Counted from the stretch's first letter, positions 29,677-39,466 are shown. The stretch: 64,000 nucleotides of DNA from Teredinibacter turnerae (GCF_037935975.1 NZ_CP149817.1:2790001-2854000), one strand, 5' to 3'. Program-made: numbers and translations. The notes: generated by a model from the sequence alone, not told the origin.

Positions 29677-29982
29677 TTAAATACTTATTGAATCGTTATC
29701 GGTAAAAATACTCGAACCTTCTTCGGGCAAAGGCTTATCCAAAGTCATTTCGCCTGCCACCTTATCAACCAAGTCTTCGATTGAGATTAAGTTACCATTT
29801 ACAAAATCTTCGATAAATACATCCACCTCGCACCGATCTTCTATTTCTTGGCGAAGCCTTACGATGATCACAGAATCAGCACCTATTTCAAAAAATTTAT
29901 CATTTTCCGTGATTTGAGTATTTTCGAGGTAGTCCTGCAGCCGCTCCAGTATCAACTTACTAACAAATACGCGTTTATCCAT
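29677..29982 (-). CDS. Stand-alone acyl carrier protein
   Basis: 101 residues, PP-binding family. The phosphopantetheine serine lies in FEIGADSVIIV at about residue 37, followed by the acidic helix region expected of an ACP (EDRCEVDVFIEDF). The ATG lies 10 bases after the KS stop. Placed between a KS-like gene and NRPS-1, which starts with a docking domain, it probably carries the starter acyl chain to C1. The last 20 residues are acidic and may act as a docking tail. ACP assignment is clear; the specific cargo is inferred. Confidence 0.9.
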   Translation of the reverse strand: MDKRVFVSKLILERLQDYLENTQITENDKFFEIGADSVIIVRLRQEIEDRCEVDVFIEDFVNGNLISIEDLVDKVAGEMTLDKPLPEEGSSIFTDNDSISI

Positions 29983-29991
29983 TTTTTCATC

Positions 29992-31935
29992 TCAAGAAGG
30001 TTTGTTAAACAAAGGGTACAGTGGCGGCCAGACTCGAATATCTTTAGCGCAATACGGGGTAGAGGTTCGAACATTAAACCCAAGCACGAACATCTTCGCT
30101 CTAACGTGATGAATCGACTTACATTTAAGAGCACTAATTATCTCGCGCTGCCCTTCGACAGATTCTATCTCGAAAATACTGTCAGCACTCTGAAAACCAT
30201 AGTTCTCATCATTAACATCTGACGACATATCGCCGGTTTTGATTACTTCGTCAAACTCGGAAAAATGTCGATTAAAATACCGGTCACTCATAAGCAATTT
30301 AACAAACGATAAAAACAAACTTTTTCCGTGCTGAGCATTAACATCTTTTTGTAAGTCGGCGCGACTTTCAGCAACACCATTTATAAAACGGGATACGAAC
30401 CTTCGAATCTCAACCTCATTACCATTAATAAAAGACAAAACGTTTCTGATGTTGACAAACAATTCAGGCTCATGCTTTGAACACCCAGAATATATTTCAT
30501 TAGTATTACCACCATCAATATATTTTCTTAACTGGTCTATCAAGCTGCCCCTCGATGAATAAACGACAGAAATGCGAACCGCCAAATTTCGCTGCGTTTT
30601 AGAAATTAATTGAACGAGCGGAATCGCATTGCTCTCTCCGGCTTCTAAAGCTCTGATATAGTCTATTACAAGAATTTTCAAGGCACCTTTAGTATGCGCT
30701 GACAGCATAAAGACCTGCTCACCTGTTTCAACGGAATTAGGATCGGTAGGCTTTTTTGTGTGACTACTGAGTATCGTATGGGCGTTCGAGCCACCCAAAC
30801 CAAAATTATTGACAGCGCCAAAGCATTCACCTGTTTCGCAAGCCCAGCGCAACGCACTATATGACTTTTCTATAAGAGGAAATGCTGGGTCCAGAGGGTC
30901 GTCGATTTTTTGCGCAGGGATATTTTTTTCATGCAGTATCAAGACCGCTTTAATAAGGGCAATCGCGCCAGACGCAGATTCTAGATTGCCTATCAAGTTC
31001 TTCAAAACCCCCAAATATAAAGGAGTATTACGATTCTCACTGAAATATTTTTTTAACCCACTGTATTCGATTTTATCTCCAAGCAAGTTGCCAGACGCAC
31101 TGGTTTCAACAAAATCAATGTCGCTAGCGGAAACGCCTGATTTGCCATAAGCGTCTTCATACAGTGATAATTGAGCTTTTAAATTTGGGCTCGTAACATT
31201 TAATGATGTGCCATTATGATTTGTATAACACCCTTTTATCACTGCATATACTTTATTACCATTCTCTAGCGCATCATCGAGCCTCTTCAAGATGAGACAA
31301 CCCGCACCTTCGCCACGAATAAAGCCATCCGCAGAATTAGATAGCGGCCTACACTGTCCCTTTTTGCTAATCAAACCACTACTTTGGTACAAACCATCTA
31401 CGTAATCAGAAGCGTGAATATGGACCCCACCAGCAATCGCAAGGGATATTTCTTTGGCGATCAATGCCGAGCAAGCATGTTTTACAGCCAGCATTGATGA
31501 AGCACAACTCGCGTCCACAACCAAGCTAGGGCCAGACAAATTGAAAAAGTTCGAAACCCTGTTAGCTATAAAATTGTTGCCCAAGCCCGGCAAACGGAAT
31601 TTGCAGGAACCAGATTTTTCTTTATTCATTGCAAATTCAAAAGAAGAACTTCCTACATAAACACCAGTCTTCTCAGGCAACTCATTGCTACATATAAGGG
31701 CATCTTCCAGCGCCCAATAAGCCATGGCGAGAAACAGCTTTTGTTGAGGGTCCATCGCTGCTGACTCGTCGTCAGAAATAAAGAAAAACTGATTATCGAA
31801 ACCCTTATACCAACCTTTATCAGAACGGGTGTTCAATGCTCGGCGATGAGGATCAAACAGAACGCGATGAAAATCTTCGACGGAGAATACGCCGGGAAGT
31901 TTACAAGACAATCCGACCACAGCTATATCGGACAT
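29992..31935 (-). CDS. Ketosynthase-like protein lacking both catalytic histidines
   Basis: 647 residues from the ATG that overlaps the P450 stop as TAATG (another ATG lies four codons upstream). Thiolase-fold KS with an active-site cysteine in VVDASCASS at about 140. The first catalytic-histidine motif, normally HGTGT, reads ETSASGNLLGDKIE; the second, normally NIGH, reads NLIGNLESASG. Both histidines are therefore replaced, while the fold motifs (MDPQQKLFL, NNFGLGGSNAH) are kept. About 230 residues of linker follow, with no AT, KR or ACP. Such KSs cannot be expected to decarboxylate malonyl-ACP; a transacylase or gatekeeping role between the FAAL-bound ACP and the free ACP is more likely (inference). 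Confidence 0.9.
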   Translation of the reverse strand: MSDIAVVGLSCKLPGVFSVEDFHRVLFDPHRRALNTRSDKGWYKGFDNQFFFISDDESAAMDPQQKLFLAMAYWALEDALICSNELPEKTGVYVGSSSFEFAMNKEKSGSCKFRLPGLGNNFIANRVSNFFNLSGPSLVVDASCASSMLAVKHACSALIAKEISLAIAGGVHIHASDYVDGLYQSSGLISKKGQCRPLSNSADGFIRGEGAGCLILKRLDDALENGNKVYAVIKGCYTNHNGTSLNVTSPNLKAQLSLYEDAYGKSGVSASDIDFVETSASGNLLGDKIEYSGLKKYFSENRNTPLYLGVLKNLIGNLESASGAIALIKAVLILHEKNIPAQKIDDPLDPAFPLIEKSYSALRWACETGECFGAVNNFGLGGSNAHTILSSHTKKPTDPNSVETGEQVFMLSAHTKGALKILVIDYIRALEAGESNAIPLVQLISKTQRNLAVRISVVYSSRGSLIDQLRKYIDGGNTNEIYSGCSKHEPELFVNIRNVLSFINGNEVEIRRFVSRFINGVAESRADLQKDVNAQHGKSLFLSFVKLLMSDRYFNRHFSEFDEVIKTGDMSSDVNDENYGFQSADSIFEIESVEGQREIISALKCKSIHHVRAKMFVLGFNVRTSTPYCAKDIRVWPPLYPLFNKPS

Positions 31936-33167
31936 TAAGACACCCATGAAGCCTGTACGCGCTCTAAACCACGAATACCTGGTGAACTAACCCAATTCAA
32001 ATCCGTGAAGTGGATAACCAAGTCAGGGCTAGTGATAAGCCGTTTTATGACTTGCTCTGCAATTACCAGAGACAAATGAGCCCCTAAACAGAAATGATGA
32101 CCAGCACCAAAAATGAGTGTGGATTTCTTACGTCGATGAATATTCAAGGAATCGGGCTCACTAAAGCGCTCTCCATCCCTACAGGCCGCGCTTACTAAAA
32201 AATAAACCCTCTCCCCCGCTGCAATCTTTGCATCACCAATATAGGTATCTTGTATAGCAACTCTGGGCAACATTGAAACTGGAGCATTGTATCGACCACA
32301 CTCCAAAATTGATTGATTTAGCAAACTAGTGTCACTCCTAACTGCCTCCAAATGCTTACCATCTGAATAGAGAGCTTGCAGAGAATTACCGATCAAATGT
32401 TTTGTGGTGTCCAGCCCGACACACATTACAAGCGACAAAGCGCCAATGATTTCGTCTTCTGTTATCTCAGTACATTCTTTCTTTTTAAGAAGGTATTGCA
32501 CGAATCCTTGCTTACTATGTTCACGCTCCAAGTCTTCGCGGAGACTGATCGTAAAATATTGAGCAGCTTTTTCTAACGAATCATACTCATTAATCGGCAC
32601 CGGTGGGTTCACTATCTTGAATAGGTCCAATGCATACTTTTCGGTTTCATGATTGTCCAGCCGAGTACAATCAAGCAAGTGAGATATTGTTGTAAGGGTC
32701 ACCTTGGTGGATAAGTCACCCAACACGTCGAATGATTGCGCAGTTTTTAATGTAGAAAGATTATCCTCTATGGATTTAAGCAAAAACTTGGTTACTTCGC
32801 TCACCTTAGAAGGTGTAAACCAAGTAGCCATTATTTTTCTAATTTTTTCGTGACGACTATCCTCCATAAAAAAAAGCCAATTCTTAATCATAGATTTCAG
32901 ATATATATACTTTTTTTCGTCTTTATTATACTTTTCCCGACCAGCAATTTCATTTACCACATCAGGCTTTACCAGGGAACGATCTTTAAGAGCAGAAGAC
33001 ACATACTCGTACTTAGCCACAACCCACTCTTTTCCATGCAAGCCTTTTACATAAAAAATAGGTGCGTCAGATAACAGAGCTTTATAGGTGTTAAAGGGGT
33101 CGTTCCTAAATCCAATTGAAAACGTCTTAAATTTAATATTTGCCGGCAATAAAAAATCGTTTGACAT
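31935..33167 (-). CDS. Cytochrome P450
   Basis: Soluble bacterial P450, about 410 residues. The heme-cysteine loop is FGAGHHFCLGAHL near the C-terminus; the K-helix ExxR is ECGR; the I-helix oxygen-binding segment is VGLDTTKH. No membrane anchor. Start set at the ATG at 33167, one base after the FAAL stop, with AGGTG upstream; a GTG lies three codons earlier. It sits between the acyl-AMP ligase and the KS-like gene, so it most likely hydroxylates the fatty-acyl starter or a carrier-bound intermediate. Family certain; substrate inferred only from position. Confidence 0.93.
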   Translation of the reverse strand: MSNDFLLPANIKFKTFSIGFRNDPFNTYKALLSDAPIFYVKGLHGKEWVVAKYEYVSSALKDRSLVKPDVVNEIAGREKYNKDEKKYIYLKSMIKNWLFFMEDSRHEKIRKIMATWFTPSKVSEVTKFLLKSIEDNLSTLKTAQSFDVLGDLSTKVTLTTISHLLDCTRLDNHETEKYALDLFKIVNPPVPINEYDSLEKAAQYFTISLREDLEREHSKQGFVQYLLKKKECTEITEDEIIGALSLVMCVGLDTTKHLIGNSLQALYSDGKHLEAVRSDTSLLNQSILECGRYNAPVSMLPRVAIQDTYIGDAKIAAGERVYFLVSAACRDGERFSEPDSLNIHRRKKSTLIFGAGHHFCLGAHLSLVIAEQVIKRLITSPDLVIHFTDLNWVSSPGIRGLERVQASWVS

Positions 33168-33168
33168 C

Positions 33169-35148
33169 CTACGCACCTATTTTAATATCCATTTCACCCA
33201 TCAACCTGAGAATGAGGTCCTCAATTGTTTCAACTTCCAGAAGCAAGGTAGGCTCTAGAGAGACCCCGAGCTCTTTACCGAAAGACGCCGTTAAACCGGC
33301 AGCGACTGAAGAATCAATCCCTACTTGAAAAAGAGGCGTATCAACAGACAAAGTACCTCCTGGCAATCTCAGCTCTTCGTGCATCTTATCGATAATATAT
33401 TTAGTAAGGGATTTTCTATCCCTTGGTAGGACAACACCGCTGCCGATCGATGCTTTTTGCTTTAAATCCCTACTAGAATATTTATTTAATACTGAAAAGC
33501 TACCATCCTCTAATAGTTTAGCTAAGTGAATCCGTTTTATTTTCCCACTTGTAGTGCGGGGCAGCTTCCCTTTAACAACCAAACCGATGAAAGCGGGCGA
33601 AATTGAGAAATAACTTGATACGAAAGAGTAAATTCGATTTTCTATATCGCGAAAATCCAACCTTTTAATTTCGACGCGCTCTATCTCTTGAACAATAGCA
33701 AGATTTTCGCATTGACTTCCAACAGAAACCACTGCCGCTCCATTTTTTACGAACGCTGAATGTAATTCACACACGGCACCCTCAATATCATGTGGAAATA
33801 TATTTCGGCCGCGTATGATAATCATCTCCTTCTTTCTACCGGTGATAAATAATTGATTATTTTTTATTTTTCCGTAGTCACCAGTCCGAAAAAATAGTTT
33901 TCCTTTTTCAGAAGCCAACTCTTTTAAATGACTCTTGTTGCTACTACCCCAGTAACCGTCAAACAAAGATTCTCCAGAAATACAGATCTCACCAATATCA
34001 CCGTCTTTCAATGGAATATCTTGATCCGGATCCACAATTTTGACATTCCACCCATCACATATAGGCCCTGAAGAATGTATTTTAATTGGAGTGTCTGAGC
34101 CTTGTTGCACCGCACTTGATATATCAATACTATCTAAATGTGATCCGCTGACCAGTAATGTCGCCTCCGCCATGCCGTAACAGGGCAAAAATGACTTTTT
34201 ATCAAAACCATTCTTAAAAAACTTATCGCTAAAAGACTGAATCGTCGACGGCCTCACGACTTCGGCACCATTAAAGGCGGTCTTCCAGCTCTCTAGTTCT
34301 AATTGCTCTTGCTCTTTTTCTGTTATTTTTTCAACACACAAATCATAGGCAAAGTTTGGCCCACCACTGGTGTTTGCCTTGTATCGGGTTATACTCTGCA
34401 GCCAAAGCAATGGCTTTTGCATGAAGATATTTGGCGACATCATATAACTGACACCGCCAACATAAAGCATCGACAACAAATTACCCACAAGCCCCATATC
34501 ATGGAACATAGGCAACCAGCCAACCAGTTTGGAATCGGAAGATAAACGAAATGTTTTTTGGATGATCTCTAAGTTACTTAAAAGAGCGCCGTGACTTATC
34601 ACGACACCTTTTGGGTCGCCTGTAGTTCCTGACGAAAATTGAATAAAGGCTGCATCTTCCAAGCACATTCGATTCGCAAAGTCACCATTTGAAACACTTA
34701 ATAATTGCCTTACTGTTCGAACCTCAAAGTTATTAGCTTTAGTATAATTTCTTACCTCTGAAACCAACGTTTTGTGTTGCTCACCGACTATCACCAGTTC
34801 AGCCGATACGCTTTCTAATATACATTGCAGCCTTCGAAAGGATTCACTATTGATTCTTCGAGGCGGCGCCGTAGGTACTGCTATAGCGCCACAATAAAGA
34901 CACGCCAAAAATGCAACGACGAACTCGCCAGTGGTTTCGCCGATAATCACCACGGCTTTTTGCCTAAGGTTTCTTTTTCTGTATTCGAAGGCGAGCATTC
35001 TCGCCTCAAGGTCAATGCGACTATATGACAGTGAGCTACATGTGCCACCCGAGTCATCCAAGAAATGTAACATAGGCACGTCATCATGTTTGACAGCATG
35101 CCTTTCTACAATACCTGGAATGAACTCATCTGAATCTACTAAATTCAT
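33169..35148 (-). CDS. Fatty acyl-AMP ligase fused to an acyl carrier domain (loading protein)
   Basis: 659 residues. An AMP-binding domain of the FAAL type fills residues 1-560: FSSGTTGDPKGVVISH, GWLPMFHDMGLVGN, CYGMAEATLLVSG, RTGDYG and a Lys-bearing C-terminal motif (RTTSGKIKR). A carrier domain follows with its serine in VGIDSSVAAGL (about 620). FAALs activate free fatty acids as acyl-AMP and pass them to an ACP in trans or in cis, which starts lipopeptides. The ATG lies 14 bases after mbtH. With the P450, KS-like protein, ACP and NRPS-1 it forms a lipoinitiation set. Family sure; chain length cannot be read. Confidence 0.95.
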   Translation of the reverse strand: MNLVDSDEFIPGIVERHAVKHDDVPMLHFLDDSGGTCSSLSYSRIDLEARMLAFEYRKRNLRQKAVVIIGETTGEFVVAFLACLYCGAIAVPTAPPRRINSESFRRLQCILESVSAELVIVGEQHKTLVSEVRNYTKANNFEVRTVRQLLSVSNGDFANRMCLEDAAFIQFSSGTTGDPKGVVISHGALLSNLEIIQKTFRLSSDSKLVGWLPMFHDMGLVGNLLSMLYVGGVSYMMSPNIFMQKPLLWLQSITRYKANTSGGPNFAYDLCVEKITEKEQEQLELESWKTAFNGAEVVRPSTIQSFSDKFFKNGFDKKSFLPCYGMAEATLLVSGSHLDSIDISSAVQQGSDTPIKIHSSGPICDGWNVKIVDPDQDIPLKDGDIGEICISGESLFDGYWGSSNKSHLKELASEKGKLFFRTGDYGKIKNNQLFITGRKKEMIIIRGRNIFPHDIEGAVCELHSAFVKNGAAVVSVGSQCENLAIVQEIERVEIKRLDFRDIENRIYSFVSSYFSISPAFIGLVVKGKLPRTTSGKIKRIHLAKLLEDGSFSVLNKYSSRDLKQKASIGSGVVLPRDRKSLTKYIIDKMHEELRLPGGTLSVDTPLFQVGIDSSVAAGLTASFGKELGVSLEPTLLLEVETIEDLILRLMGEMDIKIGA

Positions 35149-35162
35149 TTTGGATACCGAAC

Positions 35163-35351
35163 CTAACTATTCCTCAAGCTGAGAGGCCTCATATCAGTCC
35201 AATGATTCTCAATATAATCCAAACATGCGTCTTTACTCATGGGCTCACCAACACTTACCCAACCACCAGGAATTTCTTTTTTTGAATTCCAGATCGAGTA
35301 TTGCTCCTCATGATTAATTACCACATAGTACAAGTCATTTAGTTCAGACAT
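35163..35351 (-). CDS. MbtH-like NRPS accessory protein
   Basis: 62 residues. MbtH-family signature: [20 protein letters not shown] and a C-terminal [11 protein letters not shown]. These small proteins bind and activate adenylation domains. The reading frame is open upstream for 21 more codons, but AGGAG seven bases before the ATG at 35351 and the usual family length favour this start. It is the first gene after a 338-base gap and so probably heads the core biosynthetic transcript, 14 bases before the FAAL gene. Confidence 0.95.
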   Translation of the reverse strand: MSELNDLYYVVINHEEQYSIWNSKKEIPGGWVSVGEPMSKDACLDYIENHWTDMRPLSLRNS

Positions 35352-35689
35352 ATAAATTCTCCTACCGTCAAACCACTGCAGACCCCATGGAACCAGGAAT
35401 ATCTTGCGTAGCATTTGCTTATATTTTAATAAAACTCTACGAGTATCGACCCTCGGGCGAAACGCTTACTGATTCACACACCACCCCATGCCGGAAAAAC
35501 TAAAGTTTTCAATTAGTCTTTATGACACCTCAGCACCACATGTTCTTTAGCCAAAGTTCAACAACACCTGAAATCGACCTACATATTCCTGAACATCACT
35601 AACAGATTATGGGCTTCCATTTACTATACCATTTGTAATTTTGCAGCAACTGTTTTACGCCCACATCTATCAATGTGCCTAACATAGAT
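35352..35689 (-). promoter_or_regulatory. Leader region upstream of mbtH (probable promoter zone)
   Basis: 338 bases between the ABC-2 permease stop and mbtH, the longest gap inside the cluster, so the likely site of a promoter for the core operon. By eye, only weak sigma70-like boxes are found (for example TTGCTG and TATAGT, 15 bases apart, near 35625-35650). No clear operator, Fur or Zur-like palindrome was seen. A 33-codon reading frame occupies the start of the gap (separate entry). Confidence 0.35.
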
Positions 35690-35700
35690 TTAATAGCCAT
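35599..35700 (-). CDS. Possible 33-residue small ORF after the ABC-2 permease
   Basis: ATG at 35700 overlaps the permease stop by 11 bases and runs 33 codons. The peptide begins MAIKSMLGTLIDVG, is basic and amphipathic-looking, and ends KWKPIIC. The upstream Shine-Dalgarno is poor. It may be chance; it is noted because it is coupled to a transporter gene and lies in otherwise empty sequence. Confidence 0.2.
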   Translation of the reverse strand: MAIKSMLGTLIDVGVKQLLQNYKWYSKWKPIIC

Positions 35701-36457
35701 TGGTTTTTGCCCTTTTTTTGGTATAACGTAACATCCAAGCAAACCCAACGACCCCAATAATCGTCCACACCAACAACATAGAATAGGAGTAAAAATAGTA
35801 TTTGATATTAAGCTCACCAGACATCACCAAATGCCGAGCCTGAATAGAATCAGCTACAAAAGGTAAAAACAACCACCATTCAAAATCTGAATTAGTAAAC
35901 TGCTGTTCGAAAGGAAATATAAGCAAGTAAAGAAGAGGTAGTTGCAATGCGGCAATGACCATTCCAGTGCGCTTCACTCTCACACCTAAACCGCCAATAA
36001 GTAAGCTCATACCAAGAGCCGTTAGGATCACAGAAAATATCGAAATACACACTTGCCAGGTAATTTGTGGTACAACACCAGTAACCATAATAAGCACGCT
36101 AAGAATGCACAATGAAATCACTATTTGAAGCAAACAATGAGCAAGCCCACGGATATAAAATAAAAATGCTGTTGAATAAACCGACTGTAAAACTTGCTCA
36201 AATGTGCCGGCTTTCGCATCCTCTTCTATCGATTGAGGAACAGAAGAAATGGTAGGAAGCGCGATTGTCCAAAAAAAGTAATTAATTAACATTAACTCTA
36301 CACGCTTAACTTCGATTACTTGCGAGTGAAACATTCCACCACCCATTAACAACAAGTAAAACAACGATACCGACATGACAACCTGGATAACAAAATTGGT
36401 TGGATACCTTATGGCCATGAAAAATGACCTATAAAATTCGATAAATATGAGATCCAC
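35690..36457 (-). CDS. ABC-2 type transporter permease
   Basis: 255 residues with about six hydrophobic segments (for example FVIQVVMSVSLFYLLLMGG and MLLVWTIIGVVGFAWML), typical of ABC-2 permeases of the NatB/drug-export type. The start is GTG, one base after the ATPase stop, with GAGAAG inside the preceding codons, so the two genes are coupled. Together they form an exporter, probably for the peptide or an intermediate. Family confident; cargo inferred. Confidence 0.85.
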   Translation of the reverse strand: MDLIFIEFYRSFFMAIRYPTNFVIQVVMSVSLFYLLLMGGGMFHSQVIEVKRVELMLINYFFWTIALPTISSVPQSIEEDAKAGTFEQVLQSVYSTAFLFYIRGLAHCLLQIVISLCILSVLIMVTGVVPQITWQVCISIFSVILTALGMSLLIGGLGVRVKRTGMVIAALQLPLLYLLIFPFEQQFTNSDFEWWLFLPFVADSIQARHLVMSGELNIKYYFYSYSMLLVWTIIGVVGFAWMLRYTKKRAKTNGY

Positions 36458-36458
36458 T

Positions 36459-37376
36459 TTACTTCTCTAACCTCGCGTTAAGAAGGAGCTCCTCTAGATC
36501 ATTAGCGAGCGATTTAATATTGATAATATTAACTGGCTTAATGGCATCTAAGAATTGGTACAAATGTTCTTTCGATACTAAAAAGTTAGTATGGTTTTCC
36601 TGTATAACCTTTCCACCGAAGTTTTCAAGTTGCTTCGCCTCGTCGCTGCCTAATTCATCCGCAAGAATAACCCTATATCCTGAATTATCTATCCAAGTAT
36701 TTAATTCATGCATTTTCCCGCGCTTCACGAGCTTTCCATTCTGAATTACACCAAATGAATTGGAGGTACGACCGACAAATTCTAAGTCGTGTGACGTCAA
36801 CAAGATTGAAATACCCATATTTTTCGCAATATCACTGATAAACCTAGAAAAAAAGTCTTTCGTAGGAACATCTAAGCCTAGCGTGGGTTCATCTAATATC
36901 AGAACTTTTGGTTCATGCATCAACGCAACTTTTATCGCTAACTTTTGTTGCATTCCCCGAGACATATTCTGTACCAATAAATCCTTATATTGATCAAACT
37001 GAAACTCCTCCATAAGTGCGGTACCTTTTTTTCTGGCCGCCGCAATACTCATTCCTTTCAACACACCGAAGTACACCAAATTTTCTAATGCTGTAAGCTG
37101 CCAGTACAAATTTCTGTTACCCTCAAGAATTGTACCGATTAATTTCTGTGTTTTGCTATTAGTCGGATCTAAACCAAATATTCTAACTGTACCTGAATCG
37201 GGGATTGTCAGTCCGGAAATCATTTTTATCGTAGTTGTTTTACCCGCACCATTAACGCCAAGCAATCCAAAAATCTCGCCAGGACAAATATCAAAGCTGA
37301 CCTCATCAACTACAAGATGTGACTTACCCTTGTAGATGTACTTTTTCGACACATCGGAGATTGATACTCTATCCAA
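36459..37376 (-). CDS. ABC transporter ATPase (ABC-2/NatA-like)
   Basis: 305 residues: Walker A GVNGAGKTTTIK, signature MSRGMQQKLA (a variant of LSGGQ), Walker B VLILDEPTLGLD and H-loop TSHD. A C-terminal extension of about 90 residues is typical of NatA/CcmA-like exporters. A TTG start is likely; no better ATG lies nearby. It is paired with the following permease gene. The signature sequence MSRGMQ is unusual but occurs in this exporter branch. Confidence 0.9.
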   Translation of the reverse strand: MDRVSISDVSKKYIYKGKSHLVVDEVSFDICPGEIFGLLGVNGAGKTTTIKMISGLTIPDSGTVRIFGLDPTNSKTQKLIGTILEGNRNLYWQLTALENLVYFGVLKGMSIAAARKKGTALMEEFQFDQYKDLLVQNMSRGMQQKLAIKVALMHEPKVLILDEPTLGLDVPTKDFFSRFISDIAKNMGISILLTSHDLEFVGRTSNSFGVIQNGKLVKRGKMHELNTWIDNSGYRVILADELGSDEAKQLENFGGKVIQENHTNFLVSKEHLYQFLDAIKPVNIINIKSLANDLEELLLNARLEK

Positions 37377-37440
37377 AATACTCTATACCTTTATTTTTCA
37401 AACCAATGAAAAAAATAAAATCCCACACACTAACCGCCTA

Positions 37441-39432
37441 CTATATCTTTTGATAAACATTTCTAATATGACGAGTACTAATAGCTAACATTGCGATGAC
37501 ATTTTCTATTATCGATAGCGTCAACAACACAGTGATACCCAACAAATGGTTGTTGGCAAAGATTACATACAACGCTACGGCAACCGCTATATTTGTACTT
37601 AACCAAAGAAGCACATAATACCTTCTAAACTTTTTATACTGACTTTGCATACTGCTCTTATAATCCGGAGAATCGAGCCCTTTCGTACCCCAACTATTAT
37701 CATGTATGTTTGTTACGGCATACGCCCAAAGAATGAGCGAAACCACTGGATTAATTAGCGAATATTGAATACTGGATTTAGCAAATGGAATTACGACATT
37801 GGATGACTGCCTATTCTTAATACAACTAAGAGCGATAGTACCAATAAATATTGCCATAACAATCAGGATAAGACGTAACAAATCAGGATTCATCCAAACA
37901 GCAGCCATCCCAATAACAAAGGTGACCAACACCTGAACAACGACAGAAAAGTAGACAATTTTTTGGGATAAATCACTTTTAACATCATTCGCAAAAATCG
38001 CTATTTGAAACATCAAAGGGATAACGACTAAAGCAATGGCAGAAAACGTTGCAATATTTGAGTACTGATCAACGCTACCGCGGTTAAAAGCTAGCCCTGT
38101 AAGTGCAACAATTGAATACAAAAATATTCCTAACAGCAACCATTCAAAAACACCCCAAAATGTATGCAAAGTAGAAGACATGGCTCTGTCAAGCTTCTGG
38201 GAAATGCTATTTTCACCTTTAACATAACGTTTTAAACCAGACGCAAAACTTATTTTTGAAAATAATGCTCCACTATTCCAACGCTTCCGCTGTTTAAGAA
38301 GTTCACTCCAACTATTACAGGAATCCGTAACCGCGATGGCAGATTCAACATGCCGAATCTTCCAGCCAAATTTAGGCCGGTTTACTATTTCTTTGCAAAG
38401 TATTCGGTCTTCCGTTTGATAAATTGCGGACTCGAAAGGGTCTAGAGGCTGCAAGCCCTTTAAATAGACATCTAAGGGCTGCGGGCCGATCTGAGGAGGT
38501 AATTTGGGGTCGCTTGCAAGCGCAGCCCAACGAATTGCGCTGAATTGGCCTGGCACGACACTGATATAACCACTTGCCGACTCTCCCCAAATCCCAGCAA
38601 GGGATTTTTTTGCAAAATCATTGAACTGCCAGATAGATAATAAATTGAAATAGTTTTTAGGCGGATGCGTATACAAGCTTGTGGAAGCCGCTCCCATGTT
38701 CTCCTGCCTCTGAAACGCATACCAAACATTGTACACAGCCTCTTTTGCAGGGCATGTACCAGCATCAATTTGAAAACAATAACTCGGAGCAATATAATCA
38801 CATATTTTTTGATAAAATAATTTATGAGAATCAAGTTTTCCCGCATTTTTACTTTTAATACAAACTAAAAATTGCACAGAAATATCGCCACATTTAGTTT
38901 GCAACTTGTCCTGGCAATCCCCACTACATTTGACACTAAATTTATAAAGATCCAACCATGTACTTGCGACTGGTATCTCGTTAACCGCATTTAGCCGATG
39001 CAACCCTTTATGAGCGTTATAGAAATAAATATCATCTTTATCTAGTACTGGAAGCGGGAATTCTATTCCTTGCGATTCAAAAAATATTTGAGCGCTACTG
39101 GACATTTCCTTAACACCGTCGACGATTATGCAAATGGTAATGTTTTCTGAATACTCCTCACCATTTTTTGCATAAAGATGGGCGATGCTATCTGATAGTG
39201 CGGCCAGTGTGGCTGCCAGAGCCCCTCCTGATTCATTGTATAAGGTTATGAGAAAGATTAGTCCACCTTGCTCACAGGAGATAGATTTCAAATCAAACTC
39301 ATCATAAGTTCCCTTCTCTCCAAACCCACTAAAACCATGCGCCAGGCTATCGAAAGCCAATTCACTTACTGGAAAGCTAGCTATTTTTTCTTCTATACTT
39401 ACGTCCACACCAGCAACGTCCCCTGTTTGCAA
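37441..39432 (-). CDS. Membrane glycosyltransferase, GT2 chitin-synthase-like
   Basis: 663 residues. The N-terminal cytoplasmic GT-A domain has an acid pair (ICIIVDGV), a DxD-like FQIDAGTC at about 220 and TEDRIL; the chitin-synthase-type motif QRKRWNSGA follows near 385. The C-terminal 250 residues carry six or seven membrane helices (WGVFEWLLLGIFLYSIVALT, LLRLILIVMAIFIGTIAL and others). This layout is that of processive GT2 synthases. Its place between two ABC exporter sets of an NRPS cluster is odd: it could glycosylate the product or make an associated glycan. The start is uncertain (TTG at 39432, or GTG at 39408 behind GGGG). Confidence 0.8.
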   Translation of the reverse strand: MQTGDVAGVDVSIEEKIASFPVSELAFDSLAHGFSGFGEKGTYDEFDLKSISCEQGGLIFLITLYNESGGALAATLAALSDSIAHLYAKNGEEYSENITICIIVDGVKEMSSSAQIFFESQGIEFPLPVLDKDDIYFYNAHKGLHRLNAVNEIPVASTWLDLYKFSVKCSGDCQDKLQTKCGDISVQFLVCIKSKNAGKLDSHKLFYQKICDYIAPSYCFQIDAGTCPAKEAVYNVWYAFQRQENMGAASTSLYTHPPKNYFNLLSIWQFNDFAKKSLAGIWGESASGYISVVPGQFSAIRWAALASDPKLPPQIGPQPLDVYLKGLQPLDPFESAIYQTEDRILCKEIVNRPKFGWKIRHVESAIAVTDSCNSWSELLKQRKRWNSGALFSKISFASGLKRYVKGENSISQKLDRAMSSTLHTFWGVFEWLLLGIFLYSIVALTGLAFNRGSVDQYSNIATFSAIALVVIPLMFQIAIFANDVKSDLSQKIVYFSVVVQVLVTFVIGMAAVWMNPDLLRLILIVMAIFIGTIALSCIKNRQSSNVVIPFAKSSIQYSLINPVVSLILWAYAVTNIHDNSWGTKGLDSPDYKSSMQSQYKKFRRYYVLLWLSTNIAVAVALYVIFANNHLLGITVLLTLSIIENVIAMLAISTRHIRNVYQKI

Positions 39433-39466
39433 ATATATTTTTTACATACTTTTGATTTTTAGAATA

